NCBI GenBank assembly: GCA_040219355.1
Contig: JAVJSN010000002.1
Coordinates: forward strand, 124,001 to 188,000
Direction: 5' to 3'
From: MH13 sp040219355
Lineage (GTDB): Bacteria > Pseudomonadota > Alphaproteobacteria > Rhizobiales > MH13
DNA length: 64,000 bases
This document shows, in pieces, positions 8,862 through 16,129 of the stretch. Position numbers and translations under genes: made by a program. The stretch's first letter is position 1, and every line of letters starts with the position of its first letter. The notes under the pieces are model-generated. The model did no database searches. It saw only the letters and a program-made list of their open reading frames with translations, and had not been told where the DNA came from.

Positions 8862-9194
8862 ATGGATGTATTAAACGCCACGGATAGTTTTGCAGCCCTT
8901 AGCCAACCCTCGCGCCTGGAGGCGTTTCGGCTTCTTGTCAAAGCTGGCGAGGATGGCCTGGCTGCCGGTGATATCGCGCGAACGCTTAAAGTGCGGCAGA
9001 ACACGATGTCGGCCAATCTTGCGGTGCTACTGCATGCTGGTTTGGTGCGACGAGAACGCCAAGGCCGCACGATCCGCTATTTCGCTGACTTTGGCACAAT
9101 GCGCAGTCTGCTTGGGTTCATGCTGGAGGATTGCTGTGGTGGCCGACCCGAACTGTGTCAGCCACTGATCAAAGAGATCGCTTGTGCCTGTTAG
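8862..9194 (+). CDS. arsR: ArsR-family metalloregulatory repressor
   Basis: 110 residues with a winged helix (ALSQPSRLEAFRLL, then LKVRQNTMSANLAVLLHAGLV) and a C-terminal cysteine cluster EDCCGGRPELC plus a terminal CAC. The three-cysteine arrangement resembles the C-terminal As(III) site known from the Acidithiobacillus ferrooxidans ArsR, not the helix-alpha-3 CxC site of E. coli ArsR. It heads an operon with acr3 and arsH and should derepress them when As(III) binds. A dyad overlaps its start codon. Confidence 0.9.
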   Translation: MDVLNATDSFAALSQPSRLEAFRLLVKAGEDGLAAGDIARTLKVRQNTMSANLAVLLHAGLVRRERQGRTIRYFADFGTMRSLLGFMLEDCCGGRPELCQPLIKEIACAC

Positions 9195-9243
9195 CGCCTG
9201 CAGAAGACCAGTAATGTGAATCGCTAAAGGACGGCCAAAACCC

Positions 9244-10287
9244 ATGGGACTTTTCGAACGCTGGCTGACGGTCTGGGTCGCTCTGGCCATGCTTGCCGGC
9301 ATCATGCTGGGCATTGTCGCGCCTGGTCTGGTGAGCGCTGTGGCCGCTGCCGAGGTCGCCTCGATCAATCTTGTCGTCGCGGTGCTGATCTGGGCGATGG
9401 TCTATCCGATGATGGTGGGCGTTGATCTTGGCGCTGTCAGCAAGGTTGCGCGTGCGCCGCGTGGCCTTCTGGTGACCCTTGTCGTCAACTGGTTGATCAA
9501 GCCTTTCACCATGGCCGGCCTTGCCGTTCTGTTCTTCGAGGTCGTTTTTGCCGACCTGATCCAGCCAGAAGATGCGCAGCAATACATTGCCGGTCTGATC
9601 CTGCTGGGGGCAGCGCCGTGCACCGCCATGGTGTTTGTGTGGTCGCAACTGACCAAGGGCGATGAAACCTACACGTTGGTCCAGGTTTCGGTGAACGATG
9701 TTATCATGATCTTCGCATTCGCGCCGATCGTCGCTTTTCTGTTGGGCGTAACGGACATCATTGTTCCTTGGCAGACGCTTTTGCTGGCCACGGTGCTTTA
9801 TGTCGTCCTGCCGCTGCTTGCCGGGCTTGTCACCCGCAAGATCCTGGCGACGCCGGAGCGGATTGATCGCTTCAAGGCGGTCGTCAAACCTTGGTCGATG
9901 CTCGGTTTGATTGTCACGGTGGCCATTCTGTTTAGCCTGCAGGGCCGTGTGATCATTGAGCGACCGCAGACCATCGTTCTGATTGCCATCCCGATCATCC
10001 TGCAGAGCTATGCCATTTTTGCGCTGGCCTATGGCGCAGCGTGGGCGCTCAAGGTGCCCCATCGCATTGCTGCGCCGTGCGCGATGATTGGCACGTCCAA
10101 TTTCTTTGAACTTGCGGTGGCCGTGGCCATCAGCCTGTTCGGGCTGAACTCTGGCGCGGCCTTGGCAACGGTCGTTGGTGTCCTTGTTGAGGTACCCGTC
10201 ATGCTGTCTCTGGTTGCCATCGCCAACAGGACCCGTGCCAGATTTCCCGCGCCTTCTGGCCGTGACCGGGAACACGCAGATGGTTGA
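9244..10287 (+). CDS. acr3: Arsenite efflux permease ACR3
   Basis: 347 residues, about ten membrane helices, no nucleotide-binding domain: a secondary carrier of the bile/arsenite/riboflavin transporter superfamily that expels As(OH)3. The conserved motif GAAPCTAMVFVWS contains the cysteine shown to be essential in ACR3 proteins, and the opening MVYPMMVGVDLG segment is also typical. It follows arsR by about 50 bases and overlaps arsH by eight bases. No arsenate reductase gene is next to it. Confidence 0.93.
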   Translation: MGLFERWLTVWVALAMLAGIMLGIVAPGLVSAVAAAEVASINLVVAVLIWAMVYPMMVGVDLGAVSKVARAPRGLLVTLVVNWLIKPFTMAGLAVLFFEVVFADLIQPEDAQQYIAGLILLGAAPCTAMVFVWSQLTKGDETYTLVQVSVNDVIMIFAFAPIVAFLLGVTDIIVPWQTLLLATVLYVVLPLLAGLVTRKILATPERIDRFKAVVKPWSMLGLIVTVAILFSLQGRVIIERPQTIVLIAIPIILQSYAIFALAYGAAWALKVPHRIAAPCAMIGTSNFFELAVAVAISLFGLNSGAALATVVGVLVEVPVMLSLVAIANRTRARFPAPSGRDREHADG

Positions 10288-10987
10288 ATTGCCCAACCTC
10301 CAGCGCGATGATTTGCGCCCCATCGATGGCGCGATCCTCGGTGACACGCTGCCCCACAAGCCGCGTGTGCTGATGCTCTATGGCTCCCTGCGGGAGCGGT
10401 CCTATTCCAAGCTGCTGACGCTTGAGGCCAAACGCATATTGGAGCTGCTGGGGGCTGATGTGCAGGTTTTCGATCCTGCCGGATTGCCGCTGGTCGACGA
10501 TAGCTCTGAGGCCCATGATAAGGTTCAGGAGTTGCGCGCGCTGTCTCTTTGGTCGGAGGCGCAGGCCTGGTGCTCGCCAGAGCGTCACGGGGCGATGACC
10601 GGCCTGATGAAGACGCAGATCGACTGGCTGCCGCTTGCCCCCATTGGAGGGGTGCGCCCGACGCAGGGGCGAACGCTGGCGTTGATGCAGGTTTCCGGTG
10701 GCTCGCAGAGCTTCAACAGTGTCAATCAGATGCGCATTCTTGGCCGATGGATGCGCATGATCACCATTCCCAACCAATCCTCGGTGCCCAAGGCCTTCAC
10801 CGAGTTCGATGAAGAAGGCCGGATGCTGCCTTCGCCGTTTTACAATCGGATGGTGGACGTGATGGAGGAGCTGATGAAGTTCACCCATCTGACCCGTGGT
10901 CGTTCGGCCTATCTGACCGACCGCTATTCCGAGCGTGTTGAAACGCGTGAGGAACTGTCCAAGCGGGTGAACATTCGTTCTATCTAA
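10280..10987 (+). CDS. arsH: ArsH, NADPH-dependent FMN oxidoreductase
   Basis: 235 residues. The flavodoxin-like FMN-binding loop is LYGSLRERSYS, followed by the SPERHGAMTGLMKTQIDW segment and the LALMQVSGGSQSFN strand-loop, all typical of ArsH. ArsH oxidises trivalent organoarsenicals to less toxic pentavalent forms. The ATG at 10280 overlaps the end of acr3, indicating translational coupling. It completes a compact arsR-acr3-arsH operon. Confidence 0.93.
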   Translation: MVELPNLQRDDLRPIDGAILGDTLPHKPRVLMLYGSLRERSYSKLLTLEAKRILELLGADVQVFDPAGLPLVDDSSEAHDKVQELRALSLWSEAQAWCSPERHGAMTGLMKTQIDWLPLAPIGGVRPTQGRTLALMQVSGGSQSFNSVNQMRILGRWMRMITIPNQSSVPKAFTEFDEEGRMLPSPFYNRMVDVMEELMKFTHLTRGRSAYLTDRYSERVETREELSKRVNIRSI

Positions 10988-11031
10988 ATCTACGTGCTTG
11001 AACTTATCTCGGTAGATGTCATCTTGGACAT

Positions 11032-11835
11032 ATGAGCCAACGAGCCCGCTCCACGCAACTGAATGAAGGTGCCAGCCCGCCGGTGCTTGCAAAGCGGGTT
11101 GAAACGTCGGCAGGCGGCGGGGCGTTTGACCTGCCGAAGCTTTCCATCGGCGTGTTTTTAACTGATCAACCGGCACACGAAATTTCGGTGGGTTCTGACC
11201 GCCCCGCTCATACCCCCTTGAAACAGGATGAAGGATTCATCCTGCCTGCCGGGGCCAGTGGGTTTTGTTTCTATGACGAGACACACAGCTTTCTGTCGGT
11301 GGAGATGGATGAAAGCCTGTTGCGCGAGGTGGGTCTTGATAGTCCAGGCGCCATCGCACCTCGGTTTGGTGCCTTTGATCCGCTGACACTGCAACTGGCC
11401 AAAACCGCGCTTGATGTGACCGCCACGCCCAGCGCGCTTTACCGCGAAACGATGCATCGGGCGCTGGCGGCGCATTTGGCGCAGAGCGTTCAATCTGCCC
11501 ATGCCGATGTTGCAGCGCATGATGATGCGCGCATGCGGCGCGCGGTCGCCTATATCCATGATCATTTGGCCGAGGACATTTCACTGGAGGTTTTGGCCGG
11601 GGAGGCGGCGATGAGCGCCTTTCACTTTGCCCGCGCGTTCAAGGCGGTGCTTGGTGCCTCACCGCTGCAGTATGTGATCGGCGAGCGCATGCGGGTGGCT
11701 GGCGTGCTTCTTAAAACGACTGGCCTGCCGGTTGCCGAGATCGCGCTGCGCGTCGGCTATGAGGACACGTCGCGTTTCGGAAAGCACTTCAAGCGGGCCT
11801 TTGGCGCAACCCCGGCCCAGCACCGCACGAGCTGA
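11032..11835 (+). CDS. AraC-family transcriptional regulator
   Basis: 267 residues. The C-terminal about 100 residues hold two helix-turn-helix units: LEVLAGEAAMSAFHFARAFKAVLGASPLQYV and VAEIALRVGYEDTSRFGKHFKRAFGATPAQHR. The N-terminal 150 residues are a variable sensor domain. It lies just upstream of an exported hydrolase and an NTF2-like protein on the same strand, and a direct repeat with 21-base spacing lies right after its stop codon, which is the natural place for its operator. Confidence 0.9.
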   Translation: MSQRARSTQLNEGASPPVLAKRVETSAGGGAFDLPKLSIGVFLTDQPAHEISVGSDRPAHTPLKQDEGFILPAGASGFCFYDETHSFLSVEMDESLLREVGLDSPGAIAPRFGAFDPLTLQLAKTALDVTATPSALYRETMHRALAAHLAQSVQSAHADVAAHDDARMRRAVAYIHDHLAEDISLEVLAGEAAMSAFHFARAFKAVLGASPLQYVIGERMRVAGVLLKTTGLPVAEIALRVGYEDTSRFGKHFKRAFGATPAQHRTS

Positions 11836-11848
11836 TCTCTCCACAACC

Positions 11849-11877
11849 GCAAGAATGACCTAACCGACGGCAAGAAT
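11849..11877 (+). promoter_or_regulatory. Direct repeat, candidate AraC-type operator
   Basis: The octamer GCAAGAAT occurs at 11849-11856 and again at 11870-11877, a spacing of 21 bases or two helical turns, on the same face of the DNA. AraC-family proteins bind paired direct repeats with this spacing. It precedes the hydrolase gene by about 90 bases. Confidence 0.5.
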
Positions 11878-11963
11878 CGCGCCTGTGGGCAGGCGGGGCA
11901 TTCGGCATTGTCTCCTTATCGCACCGACCAACCCGGACGGTGCTTCCAACAGGAGACAGACCC

Positions 11964-12917
11964 ATGACCAACAGGACCAAGACACTTGCTTCCACCGCTT
12001 TCGCTTCGGCCCTCATGACAGGTACGGCGTTGGCAGACATCCAAACCCGCACCGTGACGTTCGAAAGCAACGGCGCGCAGATGGCAGGCACACTCTTCCT
12101 GCCCGCCGATCATGATGGATCAGCTCTGCCAACGGTTGTTGTGACCGGCGCGTGGACCTCGGTTCAGCAGCAAATGCCCGCAACCTATGCCCGTGAGATG
12201 GCCGAGCGTGGCTTTGCCGCCTTCACCTTCGACTTCCGTGGTTGGGGCCAGTCCGGCAACCTGCCGCAGGCTGTGCGCTTTGAAGAAAACCCGTCGGCTA
12301 AGATCGAAGATATCGAAGCGGCCATCGCGTTCATCGCTGATCTTCCTGAAGTGGATGCGGCCAACATCCATGGCTTAGGCATCTGTGCTTCGGCGGGCTA
12401 CATGATCGACGCTGTCGCCGGTAACCCGCTCGTCAACCGGGTTGGTCTTGTCGCGCCCTGGCTTCAGAACGAAGCGCTCGTCAATGCCGTTTATGGCGGC
12501 GAAGACGGCGTCAACGGCCTGATCGAACTTGGTCGCGCGGCGCAGGCAGAGGGTGGGATGATCATCCCGGCTGCCGGTCCAGAAGGTGCAGACGGCGTGC
12601 TGATGCCGATTGGCGGTTATTATTATGAAGCTGATCGCGGTGCGATCCCTGAGTATGACAATCAGTGGATCCAGACGAGCTGGGAAGGCTGGCTGACCTA
12701 CCACCCTGCTGACCATGGCGCGATGCTCGATAAGCCGCTCGCCATCGTCCACTCCGAGGCAGCCGCCATCCCACAGGGTGTGCGCGACTTCCTGGGCGGG
12801 TTCGCCGGTGAGGCGACTCTGCAGTGGCTGGAAGACGTCTCGCAGTTCGACTTCTACGACAATCCTGACGACGTGACCCGCGCCGCCGACACGATGGCCG
12901 CCCATTTCTCTTCGTAA
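11964..12917 (+). CDS. Exported alpha/beta hydrolase
   Basis: 317 residues. The N-terminus (TKTLASTAFASALMTGTALA) reads as a Sec signal peptide. An alpha/beta hydrolase fold follows: FDFRGWGQSG oxyanion region, a nucleophile elbow GICASAG (the nucleophile could be the Cys or the Ser), and a late histidine. The layout resembles the YcjY/dienelactone-hydrolase-like branch. RBS AGGAGACAGACCC precedes the ATG at 11964. Probably co-transcribed with the NTF2-like gene and controlled by the upstream AraC regulator. The substrate is unknown. Confidence 0.8.
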   Translation: MTNRTKTLASTAFASALMTGTALADIQTRTVTFESNGAQMAGTLFLPADHDGSALPTVVVTGAWTSVQQQMPATYAREMAERGFAAFTFDFRGWGQSGNLPQAVRFEENPSAKIEDIEAAIAFIADLPEVDAANIHGLGICASAGYMIDAVAGNPLVNRVGLVAPWLQNEALVNAVYGGEDGVNGLIELGRAAQAEGGMIIPAAGPEGADGVLMPIGGYYYEADRGAIPEYDNQWIQTSWEGWLTYHPADHGAMLDKPLAIVHSEAAAIPQGVRDFLGGFAGEATLQWLEDVSQFDFYDNPDDVTRAADTMAAHFSS

Positions 12918-12934
12918 CTCTCAAAAGTATGGAA

Positions 12935-12960
12935 GCTGCACCGGTTGATGCCGGTGCAGC
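12935..12960 (+). promoter_or_regulatory. Intercistronic stem-loop
   Basis: A perfect 10-bp stem (GCTGCACCGG / CCGGTGCAGC) with a six-base loop lies between the hydrolase and NTF2-like genes. There is no T run, so partial termination or mRNA 3'-end protection is more likely than full termination. Confidence 0.6.
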
Positions 12961-12980
12961 GCTTCGAAAGGTTCAATCCG

Positions 12981-13541
12981 ATGAAACTAACTGCAACCAC
13001 GATCGCAGCGCTCGCCATGAGCACCGCTGCAACCCTTGCCGCGGACGTTACCCTCGGCGGATCTCCTATCACCCAAGCAACCCTTGTCGATCAGGCCGAG
13101 ATGGTCCGCATCGCCGATGCCATCGATGCTGGTGTCGACGCCAAAGACTGGGACACGACCCGTGGCTTCTTCACCGACGAGATCACCGTTGACTTCACAT
13201 CCTTGGTTGGCGGTGAGCCAGCCACCATCCCCGCTGATGGATTGATTGCCGGTTGGTCGGCCAACCTGACGGAAGAAAAGACCTCCTTCCATCTACGTGG
13301 CAACCACCGCGTGACGTTCCACTCAGCCGACAGCGCGACCATGGTCTCCCATGGTTATGCCTGGAACCGGATGGAGCGTGGCGCGCTGGCGGAGAACGGC
13401 GGCGAAGCACTTTGGGAAGTGTGGGGCACCTATGTGCACGGCTTTGAGCGCACCGGGGACGGCTGGAAGGTGAACGCCATGACCTTCACCGCCATAGCCC
13501 AGCGCGGCAATGAGTTTGTCCGCGACACGCCAGGGTCCTAA
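12981..13541 (+). CDS. Exported NTF2/SnoaL-like protein
   Basis: 186 residues. The start MKLTATTIAALAMSTAATLA is a signal peptide. The mature part has the cone-shaped NTF2-like pattern: helix IADAIDAGVDAKDWDTTRGFFTDEITVDF, then strands with HLRGNHRVTF and YVHGFERTGDGWKVNAMTF. Such domains bind small hydrophobic ligands or act as isomerases/dehydratases. AAAGG lies upstream of the ATG at 12981. It follows the exported hydrolase, suggesting a joint periplasmic role. A terminator follows. Confidence 0.78.
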   Translation: MKLTATTIAALAMSTAATLAADVTLGGSPITQATLVDQAEMVRIADAIDAGVDAKDWDTTRGFFTDEITVDFTSLVGGEPATIPADGLIAGWSANLTEEKTSFHLRGNHRVTFHSADSATMVSHGYAWNRMERGALAENGGEALWEVWGTYVHGFERTGDGWKVNAMTFTAIAQRGNEFVRDTPGS

Positions 13542-13564
13542 TCAATAGCGAAACAACAAAAGAC

Positions 13565-13593
13565 AAAACCCCGGCCGATTGGTTGGGGTTTTC
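13565..13593 (+). terminator. Terminator after the NTF2-like gene
   Basis: Stem AAAACCCC / GGGGTTTT with a 12-base internal loop region, followed by T's. Ends the AraC-associated hydrolase operon and may also serve the convergent DUF1428 gene. Confidence 0.8.
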
Positions 13594-13601
13594 ATGTCTG
13601 C

Positions 13602-13955
13602 CTAGACGTCAACGACAGTTTCAAAGCCGCCATAGATCAGGCGTTTGCCGTCGAACGGCATGGGGTTGGTTTCTTGGCTCATCGCAGGATCGGCCATAGC
13701 CTTTTCCATCCCAGTGTTGCGCGCCTCACGCGAGGGCCAGACGATCCAGGAAAAAACCACCACCTCATCGTCCTTGCATTGCACAGCCATCGGCAAGGAG
13801 GTGACCTTGCCGTCCGGTACGTCGTCACCCCAGTTTTCGACCACCTTCAGCGCGCCGTGCTGTTTAAAGCCCGCGGCCGATTTTTCCGCGTGGTCTATGA
13901 ATTCCTGCTTCCTGGCCTTGGGAACAGCGGCGACAAATCCGTCAATATAGGTCAT
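13602..13955 (-). CDS. DUF1428 family protein
   Basis: 117 residues starting MTYIDGFVAAVP, with ENWGDDVPDGKVTS and VFSWIVWPSREARN segments characteristic of DUF1428, a ferredoxin-like (dimeric alpha/beta barrel) fold of unknown function. A strong AGGAGG precedes the ATG at 13955; the longer frame upstream is not needed. It is divergent from an HxlR regulator and the two share a 96-base promoter region with an inverted repeat. Confidence 0.88.
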   Translation of the reverse strand: MTYIDGFVAAVPKARKQEFIDHAEKSAAGFKQHGALKVVENWGDDVPDGKVTSLPMAVQCKDDEVVVFSWIVWPSREARNTGMEKAMADPAMSQETNPMPFDGKRLIYGGFETVVDV

Positions 13956-13969
13956 TCGATCCTCCTTCG

Positions 13970-14030
13970 AACTGCTTGTGACTTGCAATCGGTTGAAGGT
14001 CGCCTATCTGATTGTAAAATGCAAGCAGTT
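13970..14030. promoter_or_regulatory. Inverted repeat between DUF1428 and HxlR genes
   Basis: AACTGCTTG at 13970-13978 is the exact reverse complement of CAAGCAGTT at 14022-14030. Inner bases add imperfect symmetry (TTGCAATC near 13983 and GATTGTAA near 14010). Two half-sites flanking the promoters of divergent genes fit an HxlR-dimer operator. Confidence 0.5.
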
Positions 14031-14051
14031 TATGATTCGAGGTGATGTCGC

Positions 14052-14540
14052 TTGAAGCTACGGTCCGGGTGTCCGATCAATCTTTCGGTGGAATTGCTGG
14101 GTGACGGTTGGACGATGGTGATCGTGCGCGACATCATGTTCGGCAATTTCCGCACCTATCGCGAGCTGCTGACCAACTCGCTGGAAGGCATCGCATCGAA
14201 TATCTTAGCGGATCGCTTAAAGAGCATGGTGGCCGAGGGGCTTCTCACCAAAGCGCCGGACCCTGACCACAAGCAACGCGCCATTTTCAGTCTCACCGAG
14301 AAGGCGATCCAACTGGTGCCGTTGATCGTTCAACTTGGCGCCTGGGGACGCCGTCATCTTCCAGCGACCGAGGAACTGAGCGTGCGCGCGCAGCTTTTGG
14401 AGGAGAGCGGGCCAGCGATTTGGGAGGATTTCATGGACGATCTGCGTGCGCTTCATCTTGGTGCGCCAGGCGCGGCGGGTCGCCCGCTGGTGATCGAACA
14501 GCTCCAAACTGCCTATGAAGCTAAGGTTGCGGGCGGCTAA
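14052..14540 (+). CDS. HxlR-family transcriptional regulator
   Basis: 162 residues from a TTG start at 14052 with GAGGTGA upstream. The HxlR winged helix is clear: GCPINLSVELLGDGWTMVIVRDIMFG, then EGIASNILADRLKSMVAEGLL and a wing DPDHKQRAIFSLT. The N-terminal cysteine (RSGCP) is the position that senses redox or electrophiles in relatives such as HypR and YodB. It is divergent from the DUF1428 gene, which it probably controls. The C-terminal extension of about 50 residues beyond the core is longer than minimal HxlR proteins. Confidence 0.85.
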   Translation: MKLRSGCPINLSVELLGDGWTMVIVRDIMFGNFRTYRELLTNSLEGIASNILADRLKSMVAEGLLTKAPDPDHKQRAIFSLTEKAIQLVPLIVQLGAWGRRHLPATEELSVRAQLLEESGPAIWEDFMDDLRALHLGAPGAAGRPLVIEQLQTAYEAKVAGG

Positions 14541-14989
14541 ACCAGTTCCAGCTTCGGCTTTTTGTCGAAGACTTTGAGGACCTGTTTCAGGTCATGCCCA
14601 CGCTTCAAGATCTGCCCGGAGGCTGCCACCACTTTGTAGGCGCCTTGGCGGCGGGCCATTTTTGGGTCTTTTTCGATGGTGTAGAGCGGCACCTCTGCGG
14701 CGCGTCGGAACACCGAAAACACGGCCCGGTCTTTGAGCATATCGATGGCGTAGTCGCGCCACTCTCCATCGGCTACCATGCGCCCATAGACATTTAATAT
14801 CACGTCCAATTCGCGCCTGTTGAAAGCTATCTGCGATGGCTGATTGGCCGAGGGCGGGGCATTATTGGAGGTGACAATGTGAACAATGGCGTCTGAGGAG
14901 GTTTTTGGCGCGGCGTACGATTTGGAACGAGACTGCCGATGAGCGTCAAGCTCAACAGGTGTGTTCGTATCGGAAGTGCTGTCCGTCAT
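14537..14989 (-). CDS. DUF2794 family protein
   Basis: 150 residues. The first 50 are polar and probably disordered; the rest carries the DUF2794 pattern FNRRELDVILNVYGRMVADG, DYAIDMLKDRAVFSVFRRA and GQILKRGHDLKQVLKVFD. The family is confined, as far as I know, to alphaproteobacteria and has no assigned function. It converges with and overlaps the HxlR gene by four bases. Confidence 0.88.
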   Translation of the reverse strand: MTDSTSDTNTPVELDAHRQSRSKSYAAPKTSSDAIVHIVTSNNAPPSANQPSQIAFNRRELDVILNVYGRMVADGEWRDYAIDMLKDRAVFSVFRRAAEVPLYTIEKDPKMARRQGAYKVVAASGQILKRGHDLKQVLKVFDKKPKLELV

Positions 14990-15553
14990 GCGCTCTCAAA
15001 GGTTTTGGCCGCCGTTGGGCGAAGTGTTTCAAGCCTGGCCTGATTTGGCAAGGTGTGGTGCACTTTGTGCACCTTTCGATTGGATTGGACAGAACAAGGT
15101 TATCCACAGCGCCACAATATTGCCCTGAAACAGCCCTGATCACGCCCTCTGCGGAACAAACTGGCGCTGTCCATTGATCGTGTTGCTTGGTAGCGCGGCG
15201 CTGGGTCTTCAGACCCTCCAGCCCCCAGCCCCTGATGTCTCGGCGTCGTGCACCATAGCAGCATAAAGAGTGCTCAGTTCTTTGGAACGAGCGTTCTGTG
15301 AGCCAGACACCCGCAGCATACACAAGGTGGGGCTGCTCCGTTCAGGCTAGACTGACTGTTTTCAACCCGCCTCGGCGCTCATCGCCTTGGCGGGTTTTTT
15401 GCGTCCGGCGTTAAGGTACGATGATCAGCGCTGGTGGGTCGTTTTCTCAACTTGAAAACTTGCTACGCGGCTCAGCCATGAGAAGGCCTCGGTTACTTTT
15501 AAGGCGCATACTGACCAATCTGGTACGACGCCAACTCAGTGAAGGCCCTGCCC
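14990..15553. other. Gene-poor interval with an orphan terminator
   Basis: No open frame here has convincing coding character. The interval holds the upstream region of the DUF2794 gene, then a structured stretch with a hairpin at 15203-15216 (GGGTCT-TC-AGACCC), and a plus-strand terminator at 15364-15400 that ends no annotated gene. A small non-coding RNA between about 15180 and 15400 is possible; I do not recognise it as 6S, SRP or tmRNA. Confidence 0.45.
15364..15400 (+). terminator. Orphan rho-independent terminator
   Basis: Outer stem AACCCGCC / GGCGGGTT, inner stem GGCG / CGCC, then six T's. The T run exists only on the plus strand, and the nearest plus-strand gene upstream ends 820 bases earlier, so it probably ends an unannotated transcript. 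Confidence 0.8.
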
Positions 15554-15988
15554 ATGCTCGTTCAATTAGCCCTTGGAAGTGGCCTCATTGTGATAACGGC
15601 AGTGGCTGCGGCGCTGGCTTGGTGGGGCCTTGAGGTCTTTCTTTTGCGCACACATGACTGGGTTTCTCGCCCGCCGCATGGGCCAAAGCTGGCCATGATC
15701 TTGTGTCTGGTGATGCTGTGGACCGTCGCCATGGTCACCGCATCGGTTTGGATATGGGCGATTGCCCTGCGCCTGCTACAAATCTTTGTCACGTTTGAAG
15801 CGTCGATGTATTTCTCGCTGGTGGTGTTCACAACGCTTGGTTACGGCGATGTTTTGCTGCCTGTCGAATGGAGACTGCTCGGTGGACTGGCAGCATCCAA
15901 CGGTCTTTTGATGTTCGGCCTTTTGACGGCAATGTTGGTGGAAACGTTGCACCAAACCCGTCAGCGTCAGCGCGGAAGATTTCACTAG
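15554..15988 (+). CDS. Small potassium channel (ion_trans_2 type)
   Basis: 144 residues with three hydrophobic helices (residues about 4-30, 50-78 and 112-132) and a pore helix plus selectivity filter TTLGYGDV around residue 97. The TxGYGD filter marks K+ selectivity. There is no RCK or ligand-binding domain, so gating is unknown. GAAGG lies eight bases before the ATG at 15554; a GTG five codons upstream is less likely. Stands alone. Confidence 0.85.
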   Translation: MLVQLALGSGLIVITAVAAALAWWGLEVFLLRTHDWVSRPPHGPKLAMILCLVMLWTVAMVTASVWIWAIALRLLQIFVTFEASMYFSLVVFTTLGYGDVLLPVEWRLLGGLAASNGLLMFGLLTAMLVETLHQTRQRQRGRFH

Positions 15989-16129
15989 GTTTGACACGGT
16001 AGGGTGTCTGGGTGCTTTGCCAGGGTATTTTCAATAAAAGTTGGCGACCTTTGCGCCCGCGAAAATGCCACCGAACGAAAGTCTCAAGCACGTTCAGTGA
16101 CCGGGCTTTACCCAAACATGCTCTGGTGG

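Noticed and set aside
9169..10359. Long open frame of 396 codons on the minus strand opposite acr3
   Set aside because: Antisense to a well-supported gene, with a composition rich in H, R, Q and D typical of a shadow of a membrane protein gene; no family recognised.
15180..15400. 6S, SRP or tmRNA gene
   Set aside because: I found none of the conserved sequence of these RNAs (for example the GGAAG tetraloop region of SRP RNA), so I only report an unidentified transcript as possible.
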